From NCBI RefSeq assembly GCF_036898095.1, contig NC_090751.1, forward strand, positions 76,179,994 through 76,243,993: a stretch of DNA of 64,000 bases, given 5' to 3'. The stretch comes from Palaemon carinicauda. Taxonomy: Eukaryota > Arthropoda > Malacostraca > Decapoda > Palaemonidae. This document shows positions 1 through 10,900 of the stretch, in pieces; the first letter of the stretch is position 1; each line of letters begins with the position of its first letter. Position numbers and translations under genes: made by a program. Under the pieces are notes generated by a model. It saw only the letters and a program-made list of their open reading frames with translations. It ran no database searches and was not told the DNA's origin.

Positions 1-143
1 CAAGACTTAAGATTTATCAGATGATGTGCCTCTTGTAGAAGTTGATGACCCCCTTTCAACTAATGTACCTTTGGGGATTCATTCAGTAGAGGAGGAACCT
101 AGGGTTGTCCAACCATCCCTTGTTTTAAGAAAAAAAAAAGATT

Positions 144-710
144 ATGAATTTCTTTAGGGAAATTTTTCCTACTCATTTTGTAACGGCTGCGCCATGTTCT
201 CCGCCGTCCGAGTTTACTCTTGGCATGACTTCTTCGACTCCTTCATATACAAAGTTAGTTCTCTCTCATTCTTCCAAGAGAGCCATGCGCTTACTGGGAG
301 ACTGGTTGGAATCCAGGAGAAGTTTAGGAAAGTCTGCTTTTGCTTTTCCTCCTTCTAAATTAGCGTCTCGCTCGAGTGTCTGGTATGACACAGGAGAAGT
401 TCTCGCATTGGGAGTACCTGCCTCTGCCCAGGGAGACTTCTCAAGCCTAGTGGACTCTTCTCGTTGTCTAGCCATGAGACAATCCAAGATTTTATGGTCG
501 TCTTCAGAGCTAGACCATCTCCTGAAAGGAGATTTTCGAGCGTTTGAAGTATTTAATTTTTTGGATTGGTCCCTGGGAGCCTTAAGTAAGGAGGTCTCTC
601 CAGCAGACAATGATATTGCTGTACAAATTATGTCATGCATGGACAAGGCCATAAGTGATGGCTCCAATGAACTGGCAGCCACATTCACTGCAGGAGCACT
701 TAAGATGTAA
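144..710 (+). pseudogene. DIRS gag, C-terminal fragment (copy A)
   Basis: This frame carries the C-terminal part of the DIRS gag-like protein. It aligns by eye with 26804-27440 of copy B. It also resembles the D-copy gag segment around 57050-57610, which has the same layout of a serine-rich stretch followed by an amphipathic LDIWLG-like segment. DIRS gag is thought to package the element RNA. The frame stops just before the RT begins in another frame. The start shown is only the first methionine in the open stretch, because the N-terminus lies outside the window. I see no enzymatic motif. Confidence 0.6.
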
Positions 711-721
711 GTGCACTCAAT

Positions 722-1403
722 GTGTTCATTGTAAAGACAAAGTTCACGATGGAGACTACCAAATCTGTTTTGGCAGCAGTAAGAGAAGGCGACTGGATGG
801 TCTCTCTCGACCTTCAGGAGGCATACTTCCACATCCCGATTCATCCAAACTTTCAACAATATCTGAGGTTTTTGTACGGGAAAGTAGTGTACCAGTTCCG
901 AGCACTGTGCTTCGGCCTCCGCCCTGCTCCTCTTGTTTTTTACAAGTCTCATGCGAAATGGAGCAAGCTTTCTACATTTGTCAGGGATCAGAGCCTCCCT
1001 TTATTTGGATGACTGGCTAATCAGGGCGTCGTCATTAAATCGCTGCCTGGAGAATCTCAAATGGACATTAGACCTAACCAAGGAGTTAGGTCTCCTAGTG
1101 AACGTAGAAAAGTCACAAATTACTCCATCCCAGACAATTCTTTATTTAGGGATGGAGATAGAGTCGAGTTTTTCGGGCTTTTCCGTCTCCCACAAGAATG
1201 AAACAAGCTCTGCTAAAAGTCCATCAATTGCAAGAGAAAAGCAGTTGCTCAGTAAGAGTTTGGATGAGCCTCGTGGGAACTCTTTCATCGCTGGAGCAGT
1301 TTATCTCTCTGGGGAGACTCAACCTTCGCCCTCTCCAGTTTCACCTAAACCACCATTGGAACAAGGAGAAGGGCTTAGAGACGATCTCTATTCCAATCTC
1401 TAA
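722..1403 (+). pseudogene. DIRS reverse transcriptase (copy A), frameshifted
   Basis: This is the reverse transcriptase of a DIRS pol. The first frame (722-1012) shows DWMVSLDLQEAYFHIPIHP, the RT motif with the first catalytic aspartate, followed by FRALCFGLRPAPLVF. After a shift near 930-1000 the second frame (933-1403) carries the YLDDWLI active site and then NVEKSQITPSQTILYLGMEI, the RT thumb side. In the family it makes cDNA from element RNA. At least two frameshifts make it non-functional. It runs directly into RNase H in a third frame. Confidence 0.85.
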
Positions 1404-2109
1404 CTCAGTCAAGACATATCTGACTTGGTGGGACAGCAACATCAGACTGAGAGAAGGTCTTTCTCTTGCGATCAAGAACCCAAACCACGTGTTGTATTCA
1501 GACGCATCGGATTTGGGTTGGGGAGCGACACTGGACAATCTGGAATGCTCGGGTCTCTGGTCCACAGATCAGAAGAAACTCCATTTAAACTGCAAGGAAC
1601 TTCTGGCAGTCCATCTAGCTTTAAAGAGTTTCGAGAGTCTGGTTCAGAACAAGGTGATACAGGTGAATGCAGACAATACCACGACCTTAGCGTATATCTC
1701 AAAACAAGGAGGGACTCACTCTCACTCCCTTTTCGTCACCGCAAGGGACCTCCTCATTTGGTCAAAGGCAAGAAACATCTCTCTCTTGACGAGGTTCGTG
1801 CAAGGAGAAATGAATGTCTTAGCGGCCTGCCTCAGCAGAAGAGGACAAGTCATCTTCACGGAGCGGACACTACACAAGAATGTGTGCGAGAAGCTATGGA
1901 TGACATGGGGTCAACCCACCATAGATCTGTTTGCGACTTCACTGACAAAGAGGCTCCCAACTTACTGCTCTCCAGTTCCAGATCCAGAGGCAGCCCACAT
2001 AGACGCTTTCCTGCTGGACTGGTCTCACCTAGACATCTATGCCTTCCCACCATTGAAGATCCTAACAAGGTTCTTCAGAAGTTCGCCTCTCACGAAGGGA
2101 CCAGGTTGA
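1198..2109 (+). pseudogene. DIRS RNase H domain (copy A)
   Basis: The open frame holds the RNase H domain that follows RT in DIRS elements. Visible motifs are the first catalytic Asp in VLYSDASDLGWGATL (about residues 96-110), the Glu in LNCKELLAVHLAL and the Asp in VNADNTTTLAYISKQGG. They are followed by the conserved WGQPTIDLFATSLTKRLPTY and DWSHLDIYAFPP linker. All three acidic residues are present here, whereas copy B has lost this segment by deletion. The frame ends with a stop just before the recombinase-proximal region. Confidence 0.85.
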
Positions 2110-3330
2110 CGTTGGTTGCTCCCCTCGGGCCGTCGAGAGAATGGTTCACAGAGGTACTTCTATGGCTGGTGGACATTCCGAGAAGTTTACCGTTACGGAT
2201 GGATCTCCTGCGTCAACCTCATGTGAAAAGATTTCATCAAAGTCTCCCCGCGCTTCGTCTAACTGCTTTCAGACTATCAAAAGACTCTCTAGAACTCGAT
2301 GGTTTTCGAAGGAGGCAGCTAGAGCGATCGCAAGGGCTAGAAGGTCCTCTACCATCAGGATCTACCAATCTAAAGGGGAGGTATTTAGAGACTGGTGCAA
2401 GTCCTCCTCTATTTCCTCTTCCAATACCACTGTAGCATAGATTGCAGACTTTCTACTTTATCTTAGAAATGATCGCATCCTTTCTGCCTCAACCATTTAA
2501 GGCTACAGAAGCATGTTAGCTTCAGTTTTTAGACATAGAAATTTAGATCTGTCTAATAATGAAAATCTTCTAGACCTTCTCAAGTCTTTTGAGACTTCCA
2601 AGTAGCGTCAGATCACTACTCCTGCTTGGAATTTGGACGTGGTCCTTAAGTTCCTTGTGTCTGAAAGGTTTGAGCCGTTGAATTCAACCTCACTCAAAGA
2701 TATTACACTCAAAACTCTTTTTAGTGAGCTTGGCTACCGCAAAGAGGGTTAGTGAAGTACATGCCTTCAGCAAAAATATCAGCCTCTGCTCTAATAAAGC
2801 AGTATGCACGCTTCAACTTGGTTTTTTAGCCAAAAATGAACGACCATCTCGTCCATCTAAATCGTTTGAACTTCCCAGTCTATCTGAAATTGTTGGGAAC
2901 GAAATTGAAAGAGTCCTGTGCCCTGTAAGAGCTCTTAAATTTTATTCAAATAGAACCAAAATACTGCGAGGTAATTCAGAGGCTTTATGGTGTTCAGTTA
3001 AAAAGCCCTCCTTACCTATGTCGAAAAATGCGTTATCATATTTTATTAGACTTTTAATTAGAGAGGCTCACTCTCATTTTAAGTGATAATGACCTGAAAT
3101 TGCTTAAGGTTAAAACTCATGAAGTTAGAGCAGTGGCAACTTCAGTAGTGTTCAAACAAAATAGATCCGTTAGAAGCATTATGGACGCAACCTTTTGGAG
3201 GAGTAAATCTGTGTTCGCTTCACATTATTTAAAAAATGTCCAGACTCTTTATGAGGACTGCTACACGTTGGGACCATTCGTAGCAGCGAGTGCAGTAGTG
3301 GGTCAAGGTTCTACCACTACATTCCCTTAA
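2110..3330 (+). pseudogene. DIRS tyrosine recombinase (copy A), multiply broken
   Basis: This is the recombinase that integrates the circular DIRS cDNA. The SAM-like N-terminal part (about 2250-2650) has in-frame stops, for example TAG near 2438, TAA near 2498 and TAG near 2603. The catalytic part shows the first Arg in ATAKRVSEVHAFS (about 2731-2770), HEVRAVATS with the His-x-x-Arg signature (about 3118-3145), a Trp in DATFWRSKS and the nucleophile region FASHYLKNV (about 3215-3240). It ends just after 3325. Copies B and C carry the same C-terminus. Confidence 0.85.
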
Positions 3331-3469
3331 TCCCAATATCCTTTTTCTTCTCTTGAAACTTTTTTTGGGTTGTACGTGGAGACTTAAGAAGTCTTCCGCA
3401 ATCTTTTGATTTGGCGGGTGGTCAAACTTGTTTCTTGAGAGCGCCCAGATCAAGGGTATTGATGAGGTC

Positions 3470-3502
3470 CTGTTATAGGGGTGTTCACCCTAAATATAAC
3501 AG
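3470..3502 (+). other. Predicted RNA hairpin in DIRS A 3' noncoding region
   Basis: An 8-bp outer stem, CTGTTATA with TATAACAG, encloses a GGGT-GTTC-ACCC inner hairpin. The same fold is present in copy B (30022-30054) and, with compensating base changes, in copy C (52284-52314). Its role is unknown. RNA packaging or strand-transfer control are guesses. Confidence 0.55.
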
Positions 3503-3622
3503 CTCCTAGAAGTCTTTCAGCACCCTGAGTGGAACGGTGGGCTTCATAAGGATAGCGGACTAATGAGGCAGAGTAATCATCAGAGTCAGCTTCCTTATCA
3601 GGTACATATACTTAAGTTTGTT

Positions 3623-3714
3623 TTTTGGATAATTGTCAAAAACTCTTGAGCTTATATTCCTTTAATGTTTTTGGATAATTGTCAAAAACTCTTGAGCTTA
3701 TATTCCTTTAATGT
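3623..3714 (+). repeat. 46-bp tandem duplication in DIRS A 3' region
   Basis: Two adjacent copies of a 46-bp unit containing GGATAATTGTCAAAAACTC lie head to tail. Copy B has a single version near 30178-30225, so the duplication is specific to copy A. Confidence 0.85.
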
Positions 3715-3761
3715 TTTAATACTGGTCTCTACCCTCCTCCAAGGGTGTGAATCAGCTACAT

Positions 3762-4090
3762 ATATATCCACCGGCTAAGTTAAATATTTAAAAATGATAT
3801 TTTCAATTTAAAATAAATTTTTGAATATACTTACCTGGTGGATATATATAATTAAAGGCCCCCCCCCCCCTTCCTCCCCGATAGAGACCCTAAAGACTGA
3901 GAAGAACTGAATTCCTGGGGAAATATATGCGGTACCTGGCCGGCAGTCGGCGCTAGTGGTCACACCCAGCAACCACCACGGCGATCGCTCGCGAGTTTTT
4001 TCAATCTGTTGACCGTCGGAGACGTTAGCTACATATATATCCACCGGGTAAGTATATTCAAAAATTTATTTTAAATTGAAAATATCATAT
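3762..4090. repeat. Internal complementary region and 3' inverted terminal repeat of DIRS A
   Basis: The stretch around 3790-3850 is the reverse complement of the element's right terminus at about 4031-4088 (TATCCACCGGGTAAGTATAT and onward). The stretch just before it (GATATATCCACCGGC-type, about 3762-3795) should match the missing left terminus. This is the DIRS arrangement in which an internal segment is complementary to both joined ends. A run of ten C lies near 3859-3868. Confidence 0.75.
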
Positions 4091-4093
4091 TTA

Positions 4094-4537
4094 GCTACCC
4101 AAAAGATGTGTAACACAATAGTTGAGGGACACCAACCTCCTGCGCCACCTGCAAGACAACCTCAGCCAGATCACTACTGAGTGTGGATTGAGACCTGCTG
4201 CCCTAACTGCCAAAATCTGTCTTGATATATAATTATGTATATAATTGATGCAATCACTTACATTTAGTGCATAACTAAAAAATAAGCCATAAGTCTCACA
4301 ATATTAGAATTAACCCTGAATGCATACACGCCTTTATGTACCGTATATGCACAAAATGCACACTATGCATATCTAAAAACAAACGAGGTGATGAGTAAAA
4401 ACGGATTTTAAATTTGAATTCAGCACCCCCAAATTAGGTAAAAATGGGTATTTTTGTGCTTGCCTCAATTTCTTTGTAAACCAGTGTAAAGTAATTGTTT
4501 CTTATAAATAAATAAACAAAAACTGTTCATTTGATTA

Positions 4538-4538
<1 letters not shown>
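4094..4538. other. Unannotated spacer, 3' flank of DIRS A
   Basis: This is A+T-rich sequence with no open frame longer than a few dozen codons. I recognise no gene, promoter or repeat terminus. It separates DIRS A from the CT microsatellite and the LINE fragment. Confidence 0.5.

Positions 4539-4622
<84 letters not shown>
4539..4622. repeat. (CT)n microsatellite
   Basis: About 40 uninterrupted CT dinucleotides. Any open frames through it on either strand are repeat artefacts. Confidence 0.98.
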
Positions 4623-4624
<2 letters not shown>

Positions 4625-5565
4625 CCCCAATTGCGAATGAGAATAACGAAACAGAAATGAGAGGAGAAAAGGTTGAATATCTAACGGATATACATATTAA
4701 TGAAGCAGATATTGTCAAGGCTATAAGCGAAATTAAACATGGATCGGCAGCCGGACCAGGTAGAGTTCCAGCGATTTTGTTGAAAAAAACTGCACACACT
4801 ATTGCTAAGTCGCTTGCAATACTGCTAAGACAAAGTGTAGATATGAGCTAGATATATGTTAAAAATAAATTAGCATATATAACCCCTATTTTCAAAAGTG
4901 GATCAAGACTAGAGGCAAGCAATTATAGACCTGTTAGTCTAACATCACATATTATGAAAGTGTATGAGAGGGTAATAAAAAAAGAAAATAATGAACCATT
5001 TGGTTAAAAATAATTTGTTTAATACAGGTCAACAGGGTTTTGTGCCCGGAAAAAGTACACAAACCCAACTGATAGCACACTATGAAAACATATACAAAAA
5101 TATGATAAATGAAAAAGACACAGATGTGATCTATCTAGATTTTGCAAAAGCCTTTGACAACGTAGACAATAGTATATTAGAGAAAAAATGAGAAAGCATA
5201 ATATTGTGGGAAAGATAGGAAAATGGGTAAAAGAATTCCTGCAAAACAGAAAACAGATAGTGGTTGCAAATGACGAGAAATCAGATGAAGCTCAGGTAAT
5301 ATCTGGCGTGCCACAAGGTACGGTATTAGCTGCACTGTTGTTTGTTATTATGATTTCAGTCATAGACTGTTATGTTAAAAACTCTGTAGTGAGAAGTTTC
5401 GTTGATGACACAAGAATAAGTAGAGAAATTACTTGTGATGAAGATAGGGACTCACTACAAAGAGATCTAAACAAAATATAGGAGTGGGCGGAGATAAATA
5501 GGATGGTATTTAACTCCGATAAATTTGAATCAATAAATTATGAAACAGAGAAGGAATGGTATTTG
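4623..5565 (+). pseudogene. Non-LTR (CR1/jockey-like) reverse transcriptase, 5' part, interrupted
   Basis: Several frames together encode a LINE reverse transcriptase: HGSAAGPGRVPAILLKK (fingers), ITPIFKSGSRLEASNYRPVSL, FVPGKSTQTQL, VIYLDFAKAFDNVD (motif A Asp), SGVPQGTVLAALLF (motif B) and SFVDDTRIS, a variant of the FADD-type active site. Stops and shifts occur near 4849, 4990 and 5480. The gene is cut at 5570 by the gypsy LTR and resumes at 12435. The clade call (CR1 or jockey group) is by motif style only. Confidence 0.8.
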
Positions 5566-5570
5566 CATAC
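5566..5570. repeat. Target-site duplication CATAC, left
   Basis: CATAC directly precedes the left LTR and is repeated at 12430-12434 directly after the right LTR. This is the 5-bp duplication expected from a retroviral-type integrase. Confidence 0.9.
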
Positions 5571-6843
5571 TGTTACGATCCTCATGGGGATCGAACCAGG
5601 TTCTGTTGAATTGATAAACCCTTTTACCCCCAGGCTATTTGGAAATTTCCAACCCTTAACCCCCAGGGGGTTATTTTTTTCCCAGCACATTTTGCAGTAT
5701 ATTTTTTTTAAATTGCTCTAACAGCCTTAATTTTTGTCATAGAGAGGTCAGGTTGGTCTCATTCTCTTGGAAAATGCCTGAATTTTCTAAAAAAATTATC
5801 AAAAACATGAAAAAAAAAATTTTTTATAGCATTTTTTTCCAAGGACGTACCGGTACGTCCATGGGGGTAAAGGGATGGCTTTTGTGAAACGTACCAGTAC
5901 GTCCTTTGGGAGTAAAAGGGTTAGTGAAATGGGGACTTTTCGACTAAAATAAGCAATCAAACAAAGGGAAATATAGAAAGAAAACTCGCAAAAGAAAACA
6001 TAACTTTATTTACAACTAGTCAAAGGTAAATGTTTCTTGATTGAGTACTTAGGAAGCACTGAACTAAACAAAGAAAATCATTTGATTAAACTACACTCCA
6101 GCAAATAGGGGAACAGTCAAGATAGTAGATAAATAATACAAAAAGAATACTACTCTTCACAGCAGCTCTCGACGGTTGACAGGAACGTAGATATTTCAGG
6201 TCCAGGCGTTTCGTGGTCGGTAATGATGGTGGGGGGCAACTCTTTCTGACATCTCGGACAAAGCTGGTTACGTCTGCATTCTGGTCCTTACGTCTTCTCT
6301 TCTTCCCTGAGCTTGTTCTCCCTCTCTCTCTCTCTTTCTTGTCCTTACTCCTGTTCTGTCTTTCGTACTCTCCCTTTCTCTCGTTCGCGTGGAAGTTTAT
6401 ATATCCCTGTATGGGAGGGGTTAACTATGGACAGTTCCATATAAGGAAATTTTCTCGTTTCTTCATCCTCATTGGTGTTCCTTAAAACCATGCCTCTGAT
6501 AACACCTAGACGAACGCTCTACTGGTGTTATCAAAATCCATATCGCCCTATAATTGAAGCGAGGTGTCTGTTTACCTCCAGCTAATGTATATTCTTTGGT
6601 GACAAACACTGTTCTTCTTGTTCTATGGTTCTTTTCATAACTTGACTCCTTGGTCTTCAGACAGGGGATCGTTATGCCTAATGACCGCCGGCCTAGGCAC
6701 ATAATAAATATCTTGACGGTGACAGCTTCAATAAACACTAGCGGGACCTTCCCTCTCTCTCTCTCTCTCTCTCTGCTTCTCTAAGAGTAGAAAAATCACA
6801 TGTTTTAACATTCTTTTCTATATTATTCTATCTACCCATGACA
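5571..6843 (-). repeat. 3' LTR of the gypsy element (left copy), carrying a MITE
   Basis: It runs from TGTTACGATC to CCCATGACA. It is longer than its partner because a 302-bp MITE sits at 5619-5920. A CT-rich tract occurs near 6320-6345 and 6753-6775. On the minus strand, a short purine tract (about AGGGGGA, near 6845-6851) just inside the LTR is a plausible polypurine tract. Confidence 0.9.
5619..5920. mobile_element. TTAA-target MITE (piggyBac-like), copy 1
   Basis: Terminal inverted repeats begin CCCTTTTACCCCCA at the left and end with GGGAGTAAAAGGG at the right. The flanks are TAAA and TTAG, which are one-base variants of TTAA. The other LTR has an uninterrupted TTAA (11513-11516) at exactly this point, giving an empty site. 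The interior holds a GGACGTACCGGTACGTCC palindrome. No transposase is encoded. A second copy lies at 40426-40723 in opposite orientation. The superfamily call rests on the TTAA target and the CCC/GGG ends. Confidence 0.85.
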
Positions 6844-7052
6844 CGTCCCCCTAAAAGAAAAAAAAGGAAAATCTACTGCTTTTGTCTTTTTTTTTTTTTT
6901 AAACGAAATTATCAAAGGAGAAAATCACTTATCCCTAAACTGAGAGACAATTACTTCATTACTCTCGTATCATGTAACTAAAACCAAAACACACTCTTAC
7001 GTGTTGATAGAAGAAAAAAAAAACAAAAACAGAAAGAAAACAAACGTCCATA

Positions 7053-7989
7053 TCATTCTGAAAAGTCTCTAGAAAGACTGTCAGCTATTACATTATTCTT
7101 TCCCTTTATATGAACTATCTTTAAATCATAATCTTGTAATTCTAAACTCCAACGCATGAGACGTTTATTCTTATTCTTAAACCTATCTAAGTAAACTAAT
7201 GGATTGTGATCAGTATACACAGTTAAAACATGACCACTACGTACATAAATCTCAAAATGTTGCAAGGTTGATACTAAACTAAACAATTCCTTCTCAATAG
7301 TTGAATAATTCTGCTGTGCTTTATTTAACTTCTTCGAATAATAAGCTACAGGGTGCTTGGTCCCGTTCACTTCTTGCAACAGAACTCCTCCTATTCCAAT
7401 ATCACTTGCATCTATCGCTAAATTAAATTCCTTGATAAAATCGGGCAACATTAGTACGGGCTCGTGAATCATTATGGCCTTTAACTTATTGAAAGCTTCG
7501 ATGCATTCATTATCAAATACAAAACTTCGTCCTTTCTTGAAAAGATTAGTTAATGGAGCACTTATTTCTGAAAAATTAGGAACAAATCGGCGGAAATATG
7601 AAATCCTTCCGATGAATCTCATTGCCTGTTTTTTACTGGTAGGAATTGGGAAGTTGGACAAATCTTACCTAGACCAACTTTATGACCCAAATATGTGATC
7701 GAGGTTTTTCCGAATTCACATTTCTTCAGATTTAAAACAAGTTTTGCTTTTTCAAGGGCTGACAATACTTTAGCTAAAATGCGTAAATGTTGCTCCCACG
7801 TATCTGAAAATATTACAAGGTTATCCAAATACACAACACAGTTATCAATTCCATTTAAAACTCTATTCATTAATCTTTGAAAAGTACTCGCTGCATTCCG
7901 TAGACCAAAAGCCATAACTTTGGGTTCATAACTACCGAAAGGTGTTATGAAAGCAGATATTTTCTGTGCCCGACTACTTAAAGGTACTT
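7053..7989 (-). pseudogene. gypsy pol 3' part: RT palm/thumb and RNase H, frameshifted
   Basis: This continues the polyprotein past a TAA stop at about 7987-7989 that directly follows LDLAKGYW, where the family normally has Gln, so it looks like a CAA to TAA change. The frame then reads VMAFGLRNAASTFQRLMN and the active site variant VVYLDNLVIFS. The second catalytic Asp of the usual YxDD is Asn here. A deletion plus frameshift near 7655 joins GHKVGLGK to NFPIPTSKKQAMRFIG. The last 202 codons are RNase H, with LAIDASDIGIGGVL, STIEKELFSLV and VYTDHNPLVYLDR, ending in IADSLSRDFSE. Confidence 0.85.
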
Positions 7990-10900
7990 ACCAATAACCT
8001 TTGGCCAAATCAAGTTTAGAAATAAACTTGGCATTTCCTATTTTATCTAAACAATCTTCTATCCTGGGGAGAGGAAAATTACTTTGTTTCGTAACACTAT
8101 TCACTTTTCTAAAATCAATACACAGCCTATCTGATCCATCTTCCTTCTTAACAAGAACTATTGGAGAACACCAGTCACTTTCGCTAGGAACAATCAAACC
8201 ATTGTCTAGCATATACTTGATTTCCTGTCGAACTGAATTTACTTTTTCTGGGCTTAGACGATAAGGACTTTGTCTAATGGGTTTTGTGTCCTGCAACTCA
8301 ATATCGTGTTCTAAAAGATCAGTCAAACCCAATTTACCACTAACAGTTTCTGAATAATTTGAAAACACATTGAATAATTCCCTTGTTTTTTCTTCCTCTA
8401 AGCTAGAATTAAACAACGTGAAATTATTAAGAACGTCAGAGTTCTTCTCAAAAGTAATCTCTCTCTGCGACACTGTTACAACTGGCATTGGACGTTCATT
8501 ATATTTCTTTAGCAAGTTGATGTGCAACCACTTAGCTCTACGCTTACCCATATCAATTAAGTAATTCAAATTTCCCCTTTTTTCTATGATAGGAAATGGA
8601 CCTTCGAACTTATAAGATAATGAGGGACCTTCTTTCTGGACTAATACTAAGACTTTATCACCCACGTGGAAAATTCTGTCTTTAGCTTTAAGATCGTACT
8701 TTCTTTTAGTTTCCCCTTGATGGTTGCTCTCATTTTCTTTTGCCATCTGCCAGGCTTTCCTTAAATCCTCTTTGTGATCTTCGATATTCTGTATGTAATC
8801 CTTTCTACCTTCTTCTTGCATTAACTTACACTTTAAAATTTCTAAAGGTCCTTTGGCGGTGTGACCGAACAACAAATCAAAAGGACTAAATCCCGTGGTG
8901 TCATTAGGAGTTAATCGTAAAGCCAACAAGACAAAACGTAACTTTTCTTCCCAATCCTGTTCGAAATTATTACACAACTTCTTTAAGCAACTTTTCAACG
9001 TTTGATGAAAACGTTCAACAATTCTTTGTGATTCAGGGTGGTACGGGGTGGAAGTTACAAGTTTAATCCCTAACTCTTTCATTTTATCTCTGAAATACTT
9101 TGATACAAAATTGCCACCATTATCACTCTGTATAACGCAAGGAAGTCCAAATTTAGAGAAATAGTTCAGCAAGCGTGTAACTACAGTTTTTGTATTGCAA
9201 TTTCTTACTGGGATTGCTTCTGGATATCGTGTTAGTCTATCAATGATTGTTAATAGATAGATATTCCCTCCCTTACTTCTGGGCAAAGGGCCTACGATAT
9301 CAATTACGACATTCTCAAAAGGTTCTCCTACCGATGGAATATTACATAATGGAGCCCTGGGAATTACTTGATTAGGTTTGCCAGCCATTTGACATTTGTG
9401 ACAACTTAAAACATATCTCTTCACATCACTTTTCATTTTAGGCCAAAAGTACGTTTTACTTATACACTTGAATGTTTTATTTACTCCCAAATGTCCTTGT
9501 TCATCATGTGCTAATTTCAAAATTGATTCACAAAGTTTTCTAGGAGTTACTAATTGCTCTATGACTTCCTCCTTGCTACCTGTCTTAGGACGAACATAGC
9601 GACACAAAAGTTCGTCTTTTAAACTAAATGTTTCCTTACAAACATTTTCAGGTTCATCATCCAATTCACATTCAAAAATTCTAGTTAGTGTTTTATCTTC
9701 CCTCTGCATCTTAACTAGTTCATCCTTATTCAATATGCTAGTTTCTGAAACACTAATCTGTACATCACTTCTTTCGACAGATACATCATCATCTCTGCTC
9801 ACATCATCAGCATTTGTAAAGTCAGTTTCCTCAGCTACACTCATGCTAAGCTCATCATCACTGCCTCTATTACCTACGTTCGAATCCTCGAACAACCTAT
9901 GACCGTAGTCAATATCTGTATCTAATCCTGACCTGGTTACTATCATTTCAGGCACTTGAACTTCACTTAAAATAGGATTCACACACTTGGAGGTAGTTAA
10001 ATCATTGCCAACAATAATGTCAACGCCGTCTACGGGCAAAGTATCCACTACTGCTAGTTTTACATCTCCTGTTACTAACTGACTTTCCAATTTCATCTTT
10101 AACAAAGGACAAACTACACAAGTGTTCGGAAACCCACCTAGCATAACTTTTTCTTTCATGCTGATTATTACATTCCTTGGTACACTCTCTCTCCTAACGA
10201 GTGATACGGCCGCTCCCGTATCTCTAAGTAAAATTACTTCCCTTGAATCACCTCCTTTAAGAGAAGAAACTAAACCTTCAGACAAAATTTCACCATAATG
10301 TTTCCTCGTTTCTTTCAAGAGACTATTCCTTCCTGAAGAAAGATTATTAACTAGTGACACAGGTTTCTTCACATTCGTACTTTCTACTGTGCAATTCCTA
10401 GCTATATGCCCTTTCTTATTACAATTGTAACAAGTGACCTCTGAATTACTGACTGCCCATTGGCTCCTACAGTACCGAGAAATATGACCTTCCTTCCCAC
10501 ATGTGTAACAATAATAATAATAATAATCCCTGTTCCTATTATCGTTATTGTTAGAACTACCTTTACTATGTTGTGCCTTACTTGACAAAAGATCGTTTTT
10601 CTTTTTACTGCCACTTAAACCATGGGTGAGACTGTACTCATCTGCTAATCTCGTAGCACCGGCAAAAGATGTTTCACGCCTATCTTCTATATATAATTTG
10701 ATGTCTGGGGATATGTTATCTTTGAAACTTTCTAACAAAACCAAGTTCTTGAGATCTTCAAAATTATCGACTTCAGCGGAAGTCAACCAATCACAAAATG
10801 ATCTTTCTAACTTCTTTCCGTACTCTACATAAGTACTAGTATCATCTCTTTTCAAACTTCTAAACTTCTTACGGTACGCCTCTGGTACCAATCTGTATGC

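Larger units (their letters stand above)
1..4093 (+). mobile_element. DIRS1-group retrotransposon copy A, 3' portion
   Basis: The element is entered from the left window edge. Positions from about 3 onward are colinear with about 26676 onward in DIRS B. The order is end of gag, RT with YLDDWLI, RNase H with YSDASDLGWG, then a tyrosine recombinase with HEVR. The 3' side ends in an internal complementary region (about 3762-3860) and an inverted terminal repeat (about 3880-4090). Every coding frame is broken by stops or shifts, so this copy is dead. Its right end lies near 4088-4093, where the repeat stops. The left terminus is outside the window. Confidence 0.88.

Noticed and set aside
266..952. 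228-codon minus-strand frame in DIRS A
   Set aside because: It lies antisense to the gag tail and RT motifs, and the same shadow appears in copy B (27356-27679).
4527..4851. Open frames on both strands through the CT tract (Leu-Ser and Arg-Glu repeats)
   Set aside because: They are translations of a (CT)n microsatellite. The plus-strand frame only joins it to the LINE RT by chance.
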